Assembly: GCF_006547145.1 (NCBI RefSeq)
Contig: NZ_CP041244.1
Coordinates: 186,001-250,000 of the forward strand
Length of the DNA stretch: 64,000 nucleotides
From: Actinomadura sp. WMMA1423
Lineage (GTDB): Bacteria > Actinomycetota > Actinomycetes > Streptosporangiales > Streptosporangiaceae
Direction of reading: 5' to 3'
Shown here in pieces: positions 38,212-46,443 of this stretch (within the stretch, counting starts at the first letter, position 1; the number at the start of each line of letters is the position of its first letter). Under the pieces are notes generated by a model, which ran no database searches, was not told the DNA's origin, and saw nothing but the letters and a program-made list of their open reading frames with translations. The translations under genes were made by a program, and so were the position numbers.

Positions 38212-38913
38212 ATGATGCTTTTCAGGCTGCCGGGGGTGTACCGGCCGCAGGCCGACACCTCGCTGCTGACCCGGGCGCTGCTGGCGTCGCTGGCGCGGGC
38301 GGGGGCCCCCGCGGGGGCGCGGGTCCTGGAGCTCGGCACCGGCACGGGCGCGGTGGCGCTGGCCGCGGCGCGGGCCGGGTGCGAGGTCGTCGCGGTGGAC
38401 GCCTCGGCGCAGGCGGTGATGGCGGCGCGGGTGAACGCGCGGATGCGGGGCCTGCCGCTGCGGGTGCTGCGCGGGGACCTGTTCGCGCCGGTCGCGGGGG
38501 AGGAGTTCGACGTGATCGTGGCCAACCCCCCTTACGTGGTGGGGGATGTCGACCCGGCGTCGGTGCGGGGCCGGGCGCGAGCGTGGGAGGCGGGGCCGGA
38601 CGGCCGCGTGCTACTGGACCGGATCTGCGCGCAGGCGCCGGGCCATCTGAGCCCTTCGGGGACGCTGCTGGTGGTGCATTCGGCGCTGAACGGGGTGGCG
38701 GCCACGCTGGTGGGGCTGCGCGAGGCGGGGATGCGGGCGTCGGTGGTGGCGCGGCACCGCGAGCCGTTCGGGCCGGTGATGCGGCGCCGCGCGGACGCGC
38801 TGTGGTCCCGGGGCCTGCTGCCGGCCGGGCAGGCGCACGAGGACCTGGTGGTGGTCCGCGCGGACCGGGTCGGGGAGGAGGCGCGCGATGACCGCGACCG
38901 GGCGGCGGCCTGA
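38212..38913 (+). CDS. HemK-like SAM-dependent methyltransferase
   Basis: A 233-residue methyltransferase. SAM motif I is VLELGTGTGAVALAAARAG, followed by VVAVDASAQAV. The DVIVANPPYV motif (NPPY) is typical of HemK/PrmC-type N- or small-molecule methyltransferases. It starts at ATG 38212 after a GAGGGGG site, 17 bp after the iron enzyme. Its last 26 bp overlap the CDGSH gene. The substrate is likely the pathway intermediate, not a release factor, given the operon. Confidence 0.88.
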   Translation: MMLFRLPGVYRPQADTSLLTRALLASLARAGAPAGARVLELGTGTGAVALAAARAGCEVVAVDASAQAVMAARVNARMRGLPLRVLRGDLFAPVAGEEFDVIVANPPYVVGDVDPASVRGRARAWEAGPDGRVLLDRICAQAPGHLSPSGTLLVVHSALNGVAATLVGLREAGMRASVVARHREPFGPVMRRRADALWSRGLLPAGQAHEDLVVVRADRVGEEARDDRDRAAA

Positions 38914-39166
38914 GGCGCCCGCCGCGGCGTCCGCGGACCCGGCCGGCCAGGCGGGTCCGCCCGCCGGCGGCGCGGGTGGCCGGGAGCGGCGGCGGGTGCG
39001 GATGGTGCCGGGCGGGCCGGTGCTGGTGGAGGGCCCGGTGGAGGTCGTGATGGAGGACGGGACCACGGCGGTGTCGGACCGGTGGCTGGTCGCGCTGTGC
39101 GCGTGCCGCCGCAGCCGCTCCTTCCCGTTCTGCGACACCAGCCACCGTCGGCGCCGCCGCGACTGA
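38888..39166 (+). CDS. CDGSH iron-sulfur domain protein
   Basis: A 92-residue protein with a C-terminal CDGSH-type [2Fe-2S] site: Cys71, Cys73, Cys82 and His86 in CACRRSRSFPFCDTSH. The three-Cys, one-His spacing is exact, with Thr replacing the usual Gly. The N-terminal ~30 residues are low-complexity. CDGSH proteins transfer electrons or clusters. It overlaps the methyltransferase by 26 bp and ends the operon. Confidence 0.88.
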   Translation: MTATGRRPEAPAAASADPAGQAGPPAGGAGGRERRRVRMVPGGPVLVEGPVEVVMEDGTTAVSDRWLVALCACRRSRSFPFCDTSHRRRRRD

Positions 39167-39207
39167 CCGGGGCCGGAGCGCGGCGGTGACCGGGCGTCGC
39201 CCCGCGA

Positions 39208-39248
39208 AACGCGCCGCCCCGCGGCGGTGTGCCGTGGGGCGGCGCGTT
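39208..39248. terminator. Hairpin downstream of CDGSH operon
   Basis: Perfect 13-nt arms, AACGCGCCGCCCC and its complement, enclose a 15-nt loop. It lies between the convergent stops at 39166 and 39320 and can serve both strands. Confidence 0.6.
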
Positions 39249-39319
39249 CGGTAGCGCCTTCGTGGTGGCGCGTTCGTGGTGGCGCCGCGCCGAGTGGTGG
39301 CGGCGTGTGGCGGCGGGTG

Positions 39320-39571
39320 TCAGCCGCCGAGGCTGTCCAGCGCGGTGTCCAGGCGCTGGGCGAGGGCCTCGATCTGCTCCTCGTTGGCGCCGGTGTCGAG
39401 TTCGGCGATGACGGCGTCCCTCGTGGTGATCACCATGGCGTCCTCGGGGCCGTCGCCGCGCCCGGGGTCGCCGGGGACGACGGCGGCGCGGCCCCCGACG
39501 ACGACGAGCGCGGCGCCGCGGTCGGTGGAGGCCAGCAGGGTGTGCAGGTGCTCGGATGTGATCGTCGGCAT
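39320..39571 (-). CDS. Small hypothetical protein
   Basis: An 83-residue acidic protein, probably real because GGAGG is well spaced before its ATG and its codon use is normal. It has a beta-rich start (SEHLHTLLASTDRGAALVVV), a middle motif DAMVITTRDAVIAELD and a helical end (IEALAQRLDTALDSL). No family is recognised. It is downstream of the epimerase on the same strand, but the 70-bp gap suggests its own control. Confidence 0.6.
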   Translation of the reverse strand: MPTITSEHLHTLLASTDRGAALVVVGGRAAVVPGDPGRGDGPEDAMVITTRDAVIAELDTGANEEQIEALAQRLDTALDSLGG

Positions 39572-39646
39572 CGGGTGACCTCCGGATCGGTCTGGTCGCG
39601 GGAGCTGTCGGACTGGGGGGCGGACGTGGGGTGTCGGCGTGGGGGG

Positions 39647-40723
39647 TCAGGGGCGTTGGCCGGCGCCGGTGCCGATCTCGCGGCCGCGCAGCCGTCCGCC
39701 GGTGCCCGGGGACAGCGGCGGGGTGTCGCGGCCGGCACCGGTGCGCAGCCCCTCCAGGAACTCGCCGATCGCCTCGCGGGAGGTGTGCCGGGGCGTCCAG
39801 CCGAGTTCCTCGCGGGCGCGGGCGGTGTCCATGAGCGGGATCTGCAGGGCCAGGTCGAACAGGCCGGGCGAGGCGGGCACCAGGTGCAGGCCCCAGGCCG
39901 CGGCGAGCGCGGCCCGCACGCCCCGCGCGGGCATCCGCACGATCCGGGCGCCGAGCAGGTCGGCGAGTTCGGGGGCGTCCAGGACGGGTTCGGCGGCGAG
40001 GTTGAACGCGCCGCGGGCCTCGCCGGTGGCGGCCAGGCGGAAGGCCTGCCCGGCGTCGGCGGAGTGCAGGACCTGCAGCCGCAGGCCGGGCAGGTCCGGC
40101 ACGACCGGGATGAGGCCGGGGCGGGCGAGCCGGCCGGGCAGCAGCGGCCCGGCGAACAGGCGGCGCTGCTCGCTGGCGCTCTGCCGTTCGAAGACGAACC
40201 CGGGCCGCAGCCGCACGACCCGGCATCCGGGGTCGGCGGCCTCGAAGGCGTCCAGGAGCCGCTCGACGTAGGCCTTCTCGCGGCTGTAGGCGGCCCCGGG
40301 CCACCCGTGGGTGGGCCAGGACTCGTCGACCGCGCGGTCCTTGGGGCCGGGGGAGTAGGCGCCGACGGACGAGGAGTACACCAGCGCGGGCACGCCCGCG
40401 CGGGCGGCGGCGTCGAACACCCGGGCGCTGCCGACGGCGTTGGAGTCCCAGGTGACCGTGGGCCGGTGGGTGGGCTGGAACAGCCACGCCAGGTGGACGA
40501 CCGCGTCGGCGCCGCGCATCAGCGGGACCAGGTCGGTGTCGGTGACGTCGGCCTCGGCCCATCGCAGCTTGCCGGTCCCGCCGGGGTCGGCCTCGCGGGC
40601 GGCCTCGGGGCCGGGGTCGCGGCGGGCGAGCCCGACGATCTCGGTGACGGCCGGGTCCGCTGCGAGCGCGCGGACGGTGCTGGTTCCGATGTTGCCGGTG
40701 GCGCCGGTGACGACGACGCGCAT
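39647..40723 (-). CDS. NAD-dependent epimerase/dehydratase
   Basis: A 358-residue extended SDR with VTGATGNIGTSTVRAL, the Tyr/Lys pair in YSREKAYVERLL and RLRPGFVFE. The C-terminal ~40 residues are low-complexity. It resembles actinobacterial SDRs of uncertain function, possibly sterol/flavonoid-reductase-like. ATG 40723 (MRVVVTG) is chosen; the start at 40750 adds nine residues. No partner gene indicates its substrate. Confidence 0.88.
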   Translation of the reverse strand: MRVVVTGATGNIGTSTVRALAADPAVTEIVGLARRDPGPEAAREADPGGTGKLRWAEADVTDTDLVPLMRGADAVVHLAWLFQPTHRPTVTWDSNAVGSARVFDAAARAGVPALVYSSSVGAYSPGPKDRAVDESWPTHGWPGAAYSREKAYVERLLDAFEAADPGCRVVRLRPGFVFERQSASEQRRLFAGPLLPGRLARPGLIPVVPDLPGLRLQVLHSADAGQAFRLAATGEARGAFNLAAEPVLDAPELADLLGARIVRMPARGVRAALAAAWGLHLVPASPGLFDLALQIPLMDTARAREELGWTPRHTSREAIGEFLEGLRTGAGRDTPPLSPGTGGRLRGREIGTGAGQRP

Positions 40724-40843
40724 GGCGGTCTCCCCCTCGTCGGCGGTCACCCGCGGGGTCGTCCCCGCAGGTGGACGGCCCCATTCCCGTCCCGCGCCGA
40801 TGTATGCCCCGCCGCCGCCCCGCCCGGGAGCGGCGTCGCGGTG

Positions 40844-41623
40844 TCAGGCGGGCTGGGCTTCGCCGGGGCGGCAGTGCAGGCACGGCCGGTAACCGGCGGC
40901 CCGCGCGGCGGCCAGGTCGCGGAACCCGCGCCGGTGGCCGGGGGTGATCCGGCGGGCGTCCCCGCACGTCGGGTAGCACACGATCCCGGTGGTGTCGGAG
41001 CCCACCAGCCGCACGCCGCGCCTGGCCAGCTCGGTCACCTCGTCGACGTCGACGTCCTCGGCGCGCAGCAGCCGCTCCTTGGCGTCGGCGCCGAAGACGT
41101 AGTCGCCGAGCGCGCCGTCCGAGCGGGTCACGCGGTGGCAGGGGATCAGCAGCGGGACGGGGTTGCGGCCCAGCGCCGACCCGACGGCGCGGACCGCCTT
41201 GGGCCGCCCCGCCTGCCGGGCCACCCACGCGTACGGGCGGGTCTGCCCGCGCGGGATCCGCGCGGCGGCGCGCAGCACGGCGGCCTCGAAGTCGCTGAGG
41301 CCGCGCAGGTCCAGCCGCAGCGCGCCGAGCCGGCCGGTGCGCAGGGCGGGCACGAGCCCGGCCGGGGGGCGCTCGGCGGGCAGCAGGGGCCGGGCGAAGC
41401 GGGCGCGGAACGCCGCGGCGAACTCCCGCTCGTCCATCCCGGCGCGCAGGTAGGCGACGCCGTGGTCGGTGAAGGCGGCCTGGAGGTCCTCCAGCGGGCC
41501 GGGGACGTGGACGCGGCGGGCGGCGATGCGGTCCAGCAGGGCCGCGGGCGCGTCGGTGGCGAGCCCCGCCAGCTCGCCTGCCAGCGGGTCGGGCGCGCCG
41601 CCGGCGGGGTCGGTGCGGTTCAT
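40844..41623 (-). CDS. Ogt-Ada fusion, reversed domain order
   Basis: A 259-residue DNA-repair protein. An N-terminal part (~1-100) leads into the Ogt/AGT active site IPCHRV with Cys162, which takes methyl groups from O6-methylguanine. The C-terminal domain is an Ada zinc knuckle with Cys216, Cys220, Cys248 and Cys251 (TTGIVCYPTC; YRPCLHCRPG), the residues that bind zinc and accept phosphotriester methyls in Ada. Classical Ada has the zinc domain first and an AraC domain; here the order is reversed and the AraC part is absent. Its ATG overlaps the sigma-factor stop, so it is coupled to it. Confidence 0.9.
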   Translation of the reverse strand: MNRTDPAGGAPDPLAGELAGLATDAPAALLDRIAARRVHVPGPLEDLQAAFTDHGVAYLRAGMDEREFAAAFRARFARPLLPAERPPAGLVPALRTGRLGALRLDLRGLSDFEAAVLRAAARIPRGQTRPYAWVARQAGRPKAVRAVGSALGRNPVPLLIPCHRVTRSDGALGDYVFGADAKERLLRAEDVDVDEVTELARRGVRLVGSDTTGIVCYPTCGDARRITPGHRRGFRDLAAARAAGYRPCLHCRPGEAQPA

Positions 41624-42354
41624 CGGTGGCCCCCTTTCTGCTCGGTGTGGGCTGCGGTCGGGTCGGGCGTGCTGTCGGCTGCTGTGCTGTCGGCTGCTGT
41701 GCTGTCGGGTGGTGTGCTGTCGGGTGGTGTGCTCTCGGGGGCGGCGCGCAGGTCGCGCAGGCGGGCCAGGCCGCGGGAGATGTGGGACTTGACGGTGCCC
41801 TCGGGCAGGCCCAGGACGGCGGCGATCTCGGCGACGGGCAGGTCGGTGACGTGCCGCAGCACGACCGCGGCGCGCTGCTGGTGGGGCAGGAGGGCCAGCA
41901 GCCCGGCCAGTTCCCGGCCGGTCTCGTGGCGGGCGGCGGCGTCCTCGACGCCCTCGCCGGGGTCGGGCGGGTCGGGGGCGTCCTCGATGGGGCCCGGCTG
42001 CGGGCGCCGCGCGGCCGAGCGCAGGCTGTTGCGCCACACGTTGGCCAGGATCGTCAGCAGCCAGGCCCGCGGCCGCAGCGCGGTCATCCGCCGCGCGTCG
42101 TAGCCGGCCAGCGCGCGGTAGGCGCGCAGGAACGCCTCGGCGGACAGGTCCTCGGCCTCGGCCCACCGCCCGCACAGCCGCAGGGCGGTGGAGAACACCG
42201 GCGCCCGGTACGCCTCGTACAGGGCGGCGAACCCCTCGTCGAGGTCGCGTGCGAGGGCGGCGGCGACCCGCGCGCCTGCCGTGTCGCCCGCGCCGCCGCC
42301 CCCGTCGTCGTCGGTGGCGGGGTCGTGGGTGAGAGCTTCGTCCGTAACCGTCAC
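41620..42354 (-). CDS. ECF sigma-70 factor
   Basis: A 244-residue sigma factor. Region 2 is FAALYEAYRAPVFSTALRLC with AEDLSAEAFLRAYRAL; region 4 is LLALLPHQQRAAVVLRHVTD with LPVAEIAAVLGLPEGTVKSH. The C-terminal tail is a Thr/Asp/Pro-rich repeat encoded by a 15-bp tandem repeat. No anti-sigma gene is adjacent. The stop overlaps the repair gene ATG (ATGA), so sigma and Ogt-Ada are made together, which suggests an alkylation-responsive regulon; this is inference. Confidence 0.88.
   Translation of the reverse strand: MTVTDEALTHDPATDDDGGGGAGDTAGARVAAALARDLDEGFAALYEAYRAPVFSTALRLCGRWAEAEDLSAEAFLRAYRALAGYDARRMTALRPRAWLLTILANVWRNSLRSAARRPQPGPIEDAPDPPDPGEGVEDAAARHETGRELAGLLALLPHQQRAAVVLRHVTDLPVAEIAAVLGLPEGTVKSHISRGLARLRDLRAAPESTPPDSTPPDSTAADSTAADSTPDPTAAHTEQKGGHR
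41669..41740 (+). repeat. 15-bp tandem repeat in sigma-factor tail
   Basis: Two copies of GTGCTGTCGGCTGCT are followed by two of GTGCTGTCGGGTGGT and a degenerate fifth. They encode DST(A/P)(A/P)-type repeats. The unit is a multiple of 3, so copy-number change would keep the frame. Confidence 0.85.
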
Positions 42355-42442
42355 ATCCGTTCAACACCGCCGTGACCGGCCCGGTTGCGGCCGCGCCCGT
42401 GCGGCGCGGACGGCGCGCGCGGTGCCCGGGCGGTGCGGGCGG

Positions 42443-43108
42443 TCAGCCGAGCCAGCCGGGGCGGATCATCCCCGTCTCGTAGGCCAGCACCACCAGCTGC
42501 GCCCGGTCGCGGGCCCCGAGTTTGGCCAGGATACGGCTGACGTGGGTCTTGGCGGTGGCGGGCGACAGGACCAGCCGCCCGGCGATCTCCTCGTTGGACA
42601 GCCCCGCCGCGACCAGCTCCAGCACCTCGCGCTCGCGGTCGGTGAGCGAGCTGAGCTCGGCGGCGGGCGGCGGCGCGGAGACCCGGGAGGCGAACTCGGC
42701 GATCAGCCGCCGGGTCACCGTGGGCGCCAGCAGCGCGTCGCCGCGCGCCACCACCCGCACGCCGTGGATCAGCTCGGTCGGCTCGGTGTCCTTGACCAGG
42801 AACCCGCTGGCCCCGGCCTTGAGGGCGCCGTAGACGTAGTCGTCCAGGTCGAACGTCGTCAAGATCACCACCCGGACGTCGGCCAGCCGCGGGTCGGCGA
42901 TGATGCGCCGGGTGGCCTCCAGCCCGTCCAGGACGGGCATGCGGACGTCCATCAGCACCACGTCGGGCCGCGCCTCGCGGGCCCGCGCGACGGCCTGGTC
43001 CCCGTCCCCGGCCTCGGCGACGATCTCGATGTCGTCCTCGCCCTCCAGGATCGACCGGAACCCCGCCCTGACCAGTGTCTGGTCGTCGGCCAGCATCACC
43101 CGGATCAC
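42443..43108 (-). CDS. NarL/LuxR-family response regulator
   Basis: A 221-residue regulator. The receiver domain has MLADDQTLVRAGFRSILE, the phospho-acceptor Asp in VLMDVRMPVLDG and a late VKDTEP lysine. The C-terminal LuxR HTH is LTDREREVLELVAAGLSNEE. GTG 43108 follows GGAGGAGGAC and overlaps the kinase stop, so it pairs with that kinase. Confidence 0.93.
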   Translation of the reverse strand: MIRVMLADDQTLVRAGFRSILEGEDDIEIVAEAGDGDQAVARAREARPDVVLMDVRMPVLDGLEATRRIIADPRLADVRVVILTTFDLDDYVYGALKAGASGFLVKDTEPTELIHGVRVVARGDALLAPTVTRRLIAEFASRVSAPPPAAELSSLTDREREVLELVAAGLSNEEIAGRLVLSPATAKTHVSRILAKLGARDRAQLVVLAYETGMIRPGWLG

Positions 43109-44496
43109 GCGTCCTCCTCCATTCTGCCCTCTCCGCCCATGTCGCCCTCTCCGTTCGCTCCGGGCGGTTCGGCTGCGGCGTCCAGGGGCAGCCGCGCCCA
43201 CACCCGGAACCCGCCCGCCGGGCCCGGCCCCGCGGTCAGCTGCCCGCCGACCGACGCCGCCCGCTCCCGCATGCCCCGCACCCCGTTGCCGTCCGCGGCC
43301 CGCCCGGCCGGCCCGGCGCCGTCGTCGTCCACCCGCACGACCACCTCGCCGGGGAACAGCCGCACCTCGACCGTCACCGCCGCGGCCCCCGAGTGGCGGA
43401 CGGCGTTGGTCAGCGCCTCCTGCACGATCCGGTACCCCGCCAGCCCGACCGGCGCCGGAAGGTCCTCCAGCGCCGCCGTCCCCGGCGAGCCCGGTTCGGG
43501 CAGGTCGCCGGCCCGCCGCACCGCCAGCCCGGCCGCGGCGGTCTGGTCCAGCAGCTCACCGACCCGCGCCAGCGACGGCGGCGGCGCGGGCGGCCGGTCC
43601 GCCGCCCCGGCACCCGGGTCCGCGGCGTCGACCTGCCGCAGCACGCCGAGGACGCCGCGCAGCTCCCGCAGGGTCTCCTTGCTGGCCGCCTTGATCGCCT
43701 CCAGCGCCGCGTAGGCGCGGGCCGGATCGTCGCGGCGGTGCAGCGCCGCGCCCGCCTGCACGTTGATCAGCGAGATCTGGTGCGCCAGGACGTCGTGCAG
43801 CTCCCGCGCGATGCGCAGCCGCTCGGCGACCGCGCGGCGCCGCGCCTCGTCCTCGCGGTCGCGCTCGGCCGCGGCGGCGCGCCGCTCGGCGGCCTCGGCG
43901 AGCGCGCGGCGGCCGCGCACGTACTGCCCGACCGCCACGGTGACCAGCAGCCCCAGCGACAGCGACGCCACGCTGCGCGCGTCGGTGACCGCGTCGGGGT
44001 CGCCGCCCCCGCCGCGCACCGACGCCGCCGCCAGGAAACCGGCGTTGACGACGATGACCGCGCCCAGCGGCACCGCCAGCCGGCACTCCACGGCCGCGTT
44101 GAACAGCGCCAGCCACAGCACGACCGCGACGGGCCCGTCCGGATACCCCAGCGGGTAGTACAGCGGCGGCACCGCCACCGCGACCACCAGGACCGCGACC
44201 GGGTGGCTGCGCCGCCACGCCAGCGCAGCGGCCGCCACCGTGATCAGCGCCAGCCCGCCCGGCCACAGGGGCCGGTCCCCGGGCTTGACCGCCGCCTCGC
44301 TCATCACCACCGCCACCGCCAGGACCGCCGCCGCCAGCAGGGCGTCGGCCACCCGCCCCCGCGGCCGCAGCGGCACGCCCGCGATCCGCCCGGCGATCCC
44401 GCCCGGCGGCGCGGCGCGGGGCGCGGCCGCGTCAGCGCCGCGCTCCGGTCCGCCCGGACCGGAGGGGCGCCGGGGCCGCCGCGGGGTCGCTGTCAC
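43105..44496 (-). CDS. Sensor histidine kinase (HisKA_3)
   Basis: A 463-residue NarX/DesK-type kinase. About five membrane segments lie in residues ~50-185, then RIARELHDVLAHQISLINVQ carries the phosphorylated His. The HATPase_c part has ALTNAVRHS and DDDGAG with GNGVRGMRERA. The GTG at 44496 lies 6 nt after TACGGT on the minus strand, so it is probably leaderless. It feeds the response regulator that it overlaps. Confidence 0.92.
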   Translation of the reverse strand: MTATPRRPRRPSGPGGPERGADAAAPRAAPPGGIAGRIAGVPLRPRGRVADALLAAAVLAVAVVMSEAAVKPGDRPLWPGGLALITVAAAALAWRRSHPVAVLVVAVAVPPLYYPLGYPDGPVAVVLWLALFNAAVECRLAVPLGAVIVVNAGFLAAASVRGGGGDPDAVTDARSVASLSLGLLVTVAVGQYVRGRRALAEAAERRAAAAERDREDEARRRAVAERLRIARELHDVLAHQISLINVQAGAALHRRDDPARAYAALEAIKAASKETLRELRGVLGVLRQVDAADPGAGAADRPPAPPPSLARVGELLDQTAAAGLAVRRAGDLPEPGSPGTAALEDLPAPVGLAGYRIVQEALTNAVRHSGAAAVTVEVRLFPGEVVVRVDDDGAGPAGRAADGNGVRGMRERAASVGGQLTAGPGPAGGFRVWARLPLDAAAEPPGANGEGDMGGEGRMEEDA

Positions 44497-44502
44497 GCGC
44501 CA

Positions 44503-44508
44503 ACCGTA
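44503..44508 (-). promoter_or_regulatory. Leaderless -10 element for kinase gene
   Basis: On the minus strand TACGGT is 6 nt before the GTG at 44496, with no Shine-Dalgarno. Confidence 0.45.
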
Positions 44509-44612
44509 GTTCAGCCGCGCCCCGTCCCGCGCCCCAACGAAGATCATCACGGGGTGGGGCGGGACGGCCGCACCCCTGACTTTCGTCGGTAACGGACCAG
44601 ATCAACGGCCAG

Positions 44613-44618
44613 TAGCGT
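44613..44618 (+). promoter_or_regulatory. Leaderless -10 element for second kinase gene
   Basis: TAGCGT is 7 nt before the GTG at 44626. Confidence 0.5.
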
Positions 44619-44625
44619 GAACCCC

Positions 44626-46443
44626 GTGACCGACACCGCGGCCCCCGGTCCGCCCGCACCCCCGCCGACCGCCTCCGCCCGCCTGCGCGCGCTGGTCCGC
44701 CGGCCCTCCCGCGCGGCGCTGGTCAGGGACGTCCTGCTGTACGCGGTCCTGGCGCTCCCGGTCGCGGTCGGCATGGCGTCCCCGCCGCAGCCCGCGCGGG
44801 CGTCGTGGTGGCTCCAGGCCGCCGGGCTCGCCCTGCTCGCCGCCGCCGTCGCCGCCGGCCGCGCCTGGCCCGCCCCCGCCCTGCTCACCGTGATCGCGCT
44901 GACCGCCGTCCACGGCAACTTCGTGTTCGCGATGCCCGTCCTGGCCTACCTGGCGGGCCGGCGCAGCGGCCGCGCGCGGCCGCTGCTGTGGGGATTCGCC
45001 GGCGTGTTCGTCGGCGGGGCGCTGCTGTCGACGCTGCGCGGCATGGACGTCACCGCATGGTTCCCCTCCACCGTCTGGCTCGTCCTGCTCGGCGTCCTCC
45101 CCTGGCTGGTGGGCCGCTACTGGCGCCAGTACCAGGAACTGCTCAGCGCCGGCTGGGAACGCGCCGAGCGGCTCGAGCACCAGCAGCGCATCGTCGCCGA
45201 GCGCGAACGGCTCCGCGAGCGCGCCCGCATCGCCCGGGACATGCACGACTCCCTCGGCCACGAACTCGCCCTGATCGCCGTGCGCGCCGGAGCGCTGGAG
45301 GTCGCGCCCGGCCTCGGCGACCGGCACCGCGCCGCGGCCGCCGAGCTGCGCACCGGCGCCGCCGACGCCACCGACCACCTCCGCGAGATCATCGGCCTCC
45401 TCCGCGACGACCCCTCCGAACCCTCCGAACCCGTCGAACCCGCAGGCGCGGCGGCCGGGGGAGGGGGACCGGGCCCCGCGCCGGTGCGGCCCGCGCGCGA
45501 GAGCATCGGCGACCTGGTCGACCGCGCCCGCGCCTCCGGCGTCCCCGTCCGCCTCACCGGCGACGCCCCGGCCGGACTCGCGCCAATGGCCGCGCTCACC
45601 GCGCACCGCGTCGCGCAGGAGGGCATCACCAACGCCGCCAAGCACGCCCCCGGCGCCGCCGTCACCGTCGCCCTCACCCGCCCCGCCCCCGGCGCGCTCA
45701 CCGTCACGGTCGCCAACGAACCCCCGCCGGGCGGGCCGCCGCTGCTGCCGTCCGGCGGGCGCGGCCTGATCGGCCTCACCGAACGCGTCCGCCTGCTCGG
45801 CGGGACCCTGCACGCCGCACCCACCCCCGACGGCGGCTTCCGCGTCACCGCCGACCTGCCCGCCGCGCCCCCCGCGCCCCCCGCGCACCCGGACGGCCGG
45901 GCGGCCGGGGCGCCCCCGACCGCGCGGGACGCGCTGCGCACCGCCCTCGGCCTGGCCCCGCCCCCGGCCGCCGCGCTCCCCGCACCGGCTCCCGCCTCAG
46001 GACCCGCCGAGGGGGAGTGGCCCTCGGAATCGGCCCGGCACCTGGCCCGCGAGCGCCGCCGGGTCCGCCGCGGCCTGATCACCGCGATCGCCGCCCCCAC
46101 CGCCCTCATGGCGCTCCTCGGCGCCGTCATGGCCGGCTACCACGTCTTCGCCACCCTCAACTCCGTCCTGCGGCCCGCCGACTACGCCGCGCTGACCGTC
46201 GGAACCCCCCAGCACCTGGCCGAACAGGCCCTCCCGCCGATGCAGACCCCCGACGCCGGCACCGTCCGCTCCGCCGTCCCCGAACCGGCCCGCGCCGACT
46301 GCCGCTACTACCGGCCCGACACCAACGTGCTCGGCGTCGGCCGCATCTACCGGCTCTGCTTCGCCGGCGGCCGCCTCACCGCCAAGAACGCCTACGACAC
46401 CCACCTGCTCACAGACCGCCGCGCCGGCCGGGAGGACCAGTGA
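44626..46443 (+). CDS. Sensor histidine kinase with extra C-terminal membrane domain
   Basis: A 605-residue HisKA_3 kinase. Four or five N-terminal membrane segments precede RIARDMHDSLGHELALIAVR (phospho-His) and a HATPase_c with EGITNAAKHA and SGGRGLIGLTERVR. The catalytic core ends near residue 430. A further helix, ITAIAAPTALMALLGAVMAG, at ~480-500 then leads to a ~100-residue outer domain with two Cys (DCRYYRPDTN and YRLCFAGG). This tail is not part of usual kinases. GTG 44626 is chosen from the leaderless -10. It overlaps its response regulator. Confidence 0.9.
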   Translation: MTDTAAPGPPAPPPTASARLRALVRRPSRAALVRDVLLYAVLALPVAVGMASPPQPARASWWLQAAGLALLAAAVAAGRAWPAPALLTVIALTAVHGNFVFAMPVLAYLAGRRSGRARPLLWGFAGVFVGGALLSTLRGMDVTAWFPSTVWLVLLGVLPWLVGRYWRQYQELLSAGWERAERLEHQQRIVAERERLRERARIARDMHDSLGHELALIAVRAGALEVAPGLGDRHRAAAAELRTGAADATDHLREIIGLLRDDPSEPSEPVEPAGAAAGGGGPGPAPVRPARESIGDLVDRARASGVPVRLTGDAPAGLAPMAALTAHRVAQEGITNAAKHAPGAAVTVALTRPAPGALTVTVANEPPPGGPPLLPSGGRGLIGLTERVRLLGGTLHAAPTPDGGFRVTADLPAAPPAPPAHPDGRAAGAPPTARDALRTALGLAPPPAAALPAPAPASGPAEGEWPSESARHLARERRRVRRGLITAIAAPTALMALLGAVMAGYHVFATLNSVLRPADYAALTVGTPQHLAEQALPPMQTPDAGTVRSAVPEPARADCRYYRPDTNVLGVGRIYRLCFAGGRLTAKNAYDTHLLTDRRAGREDQ

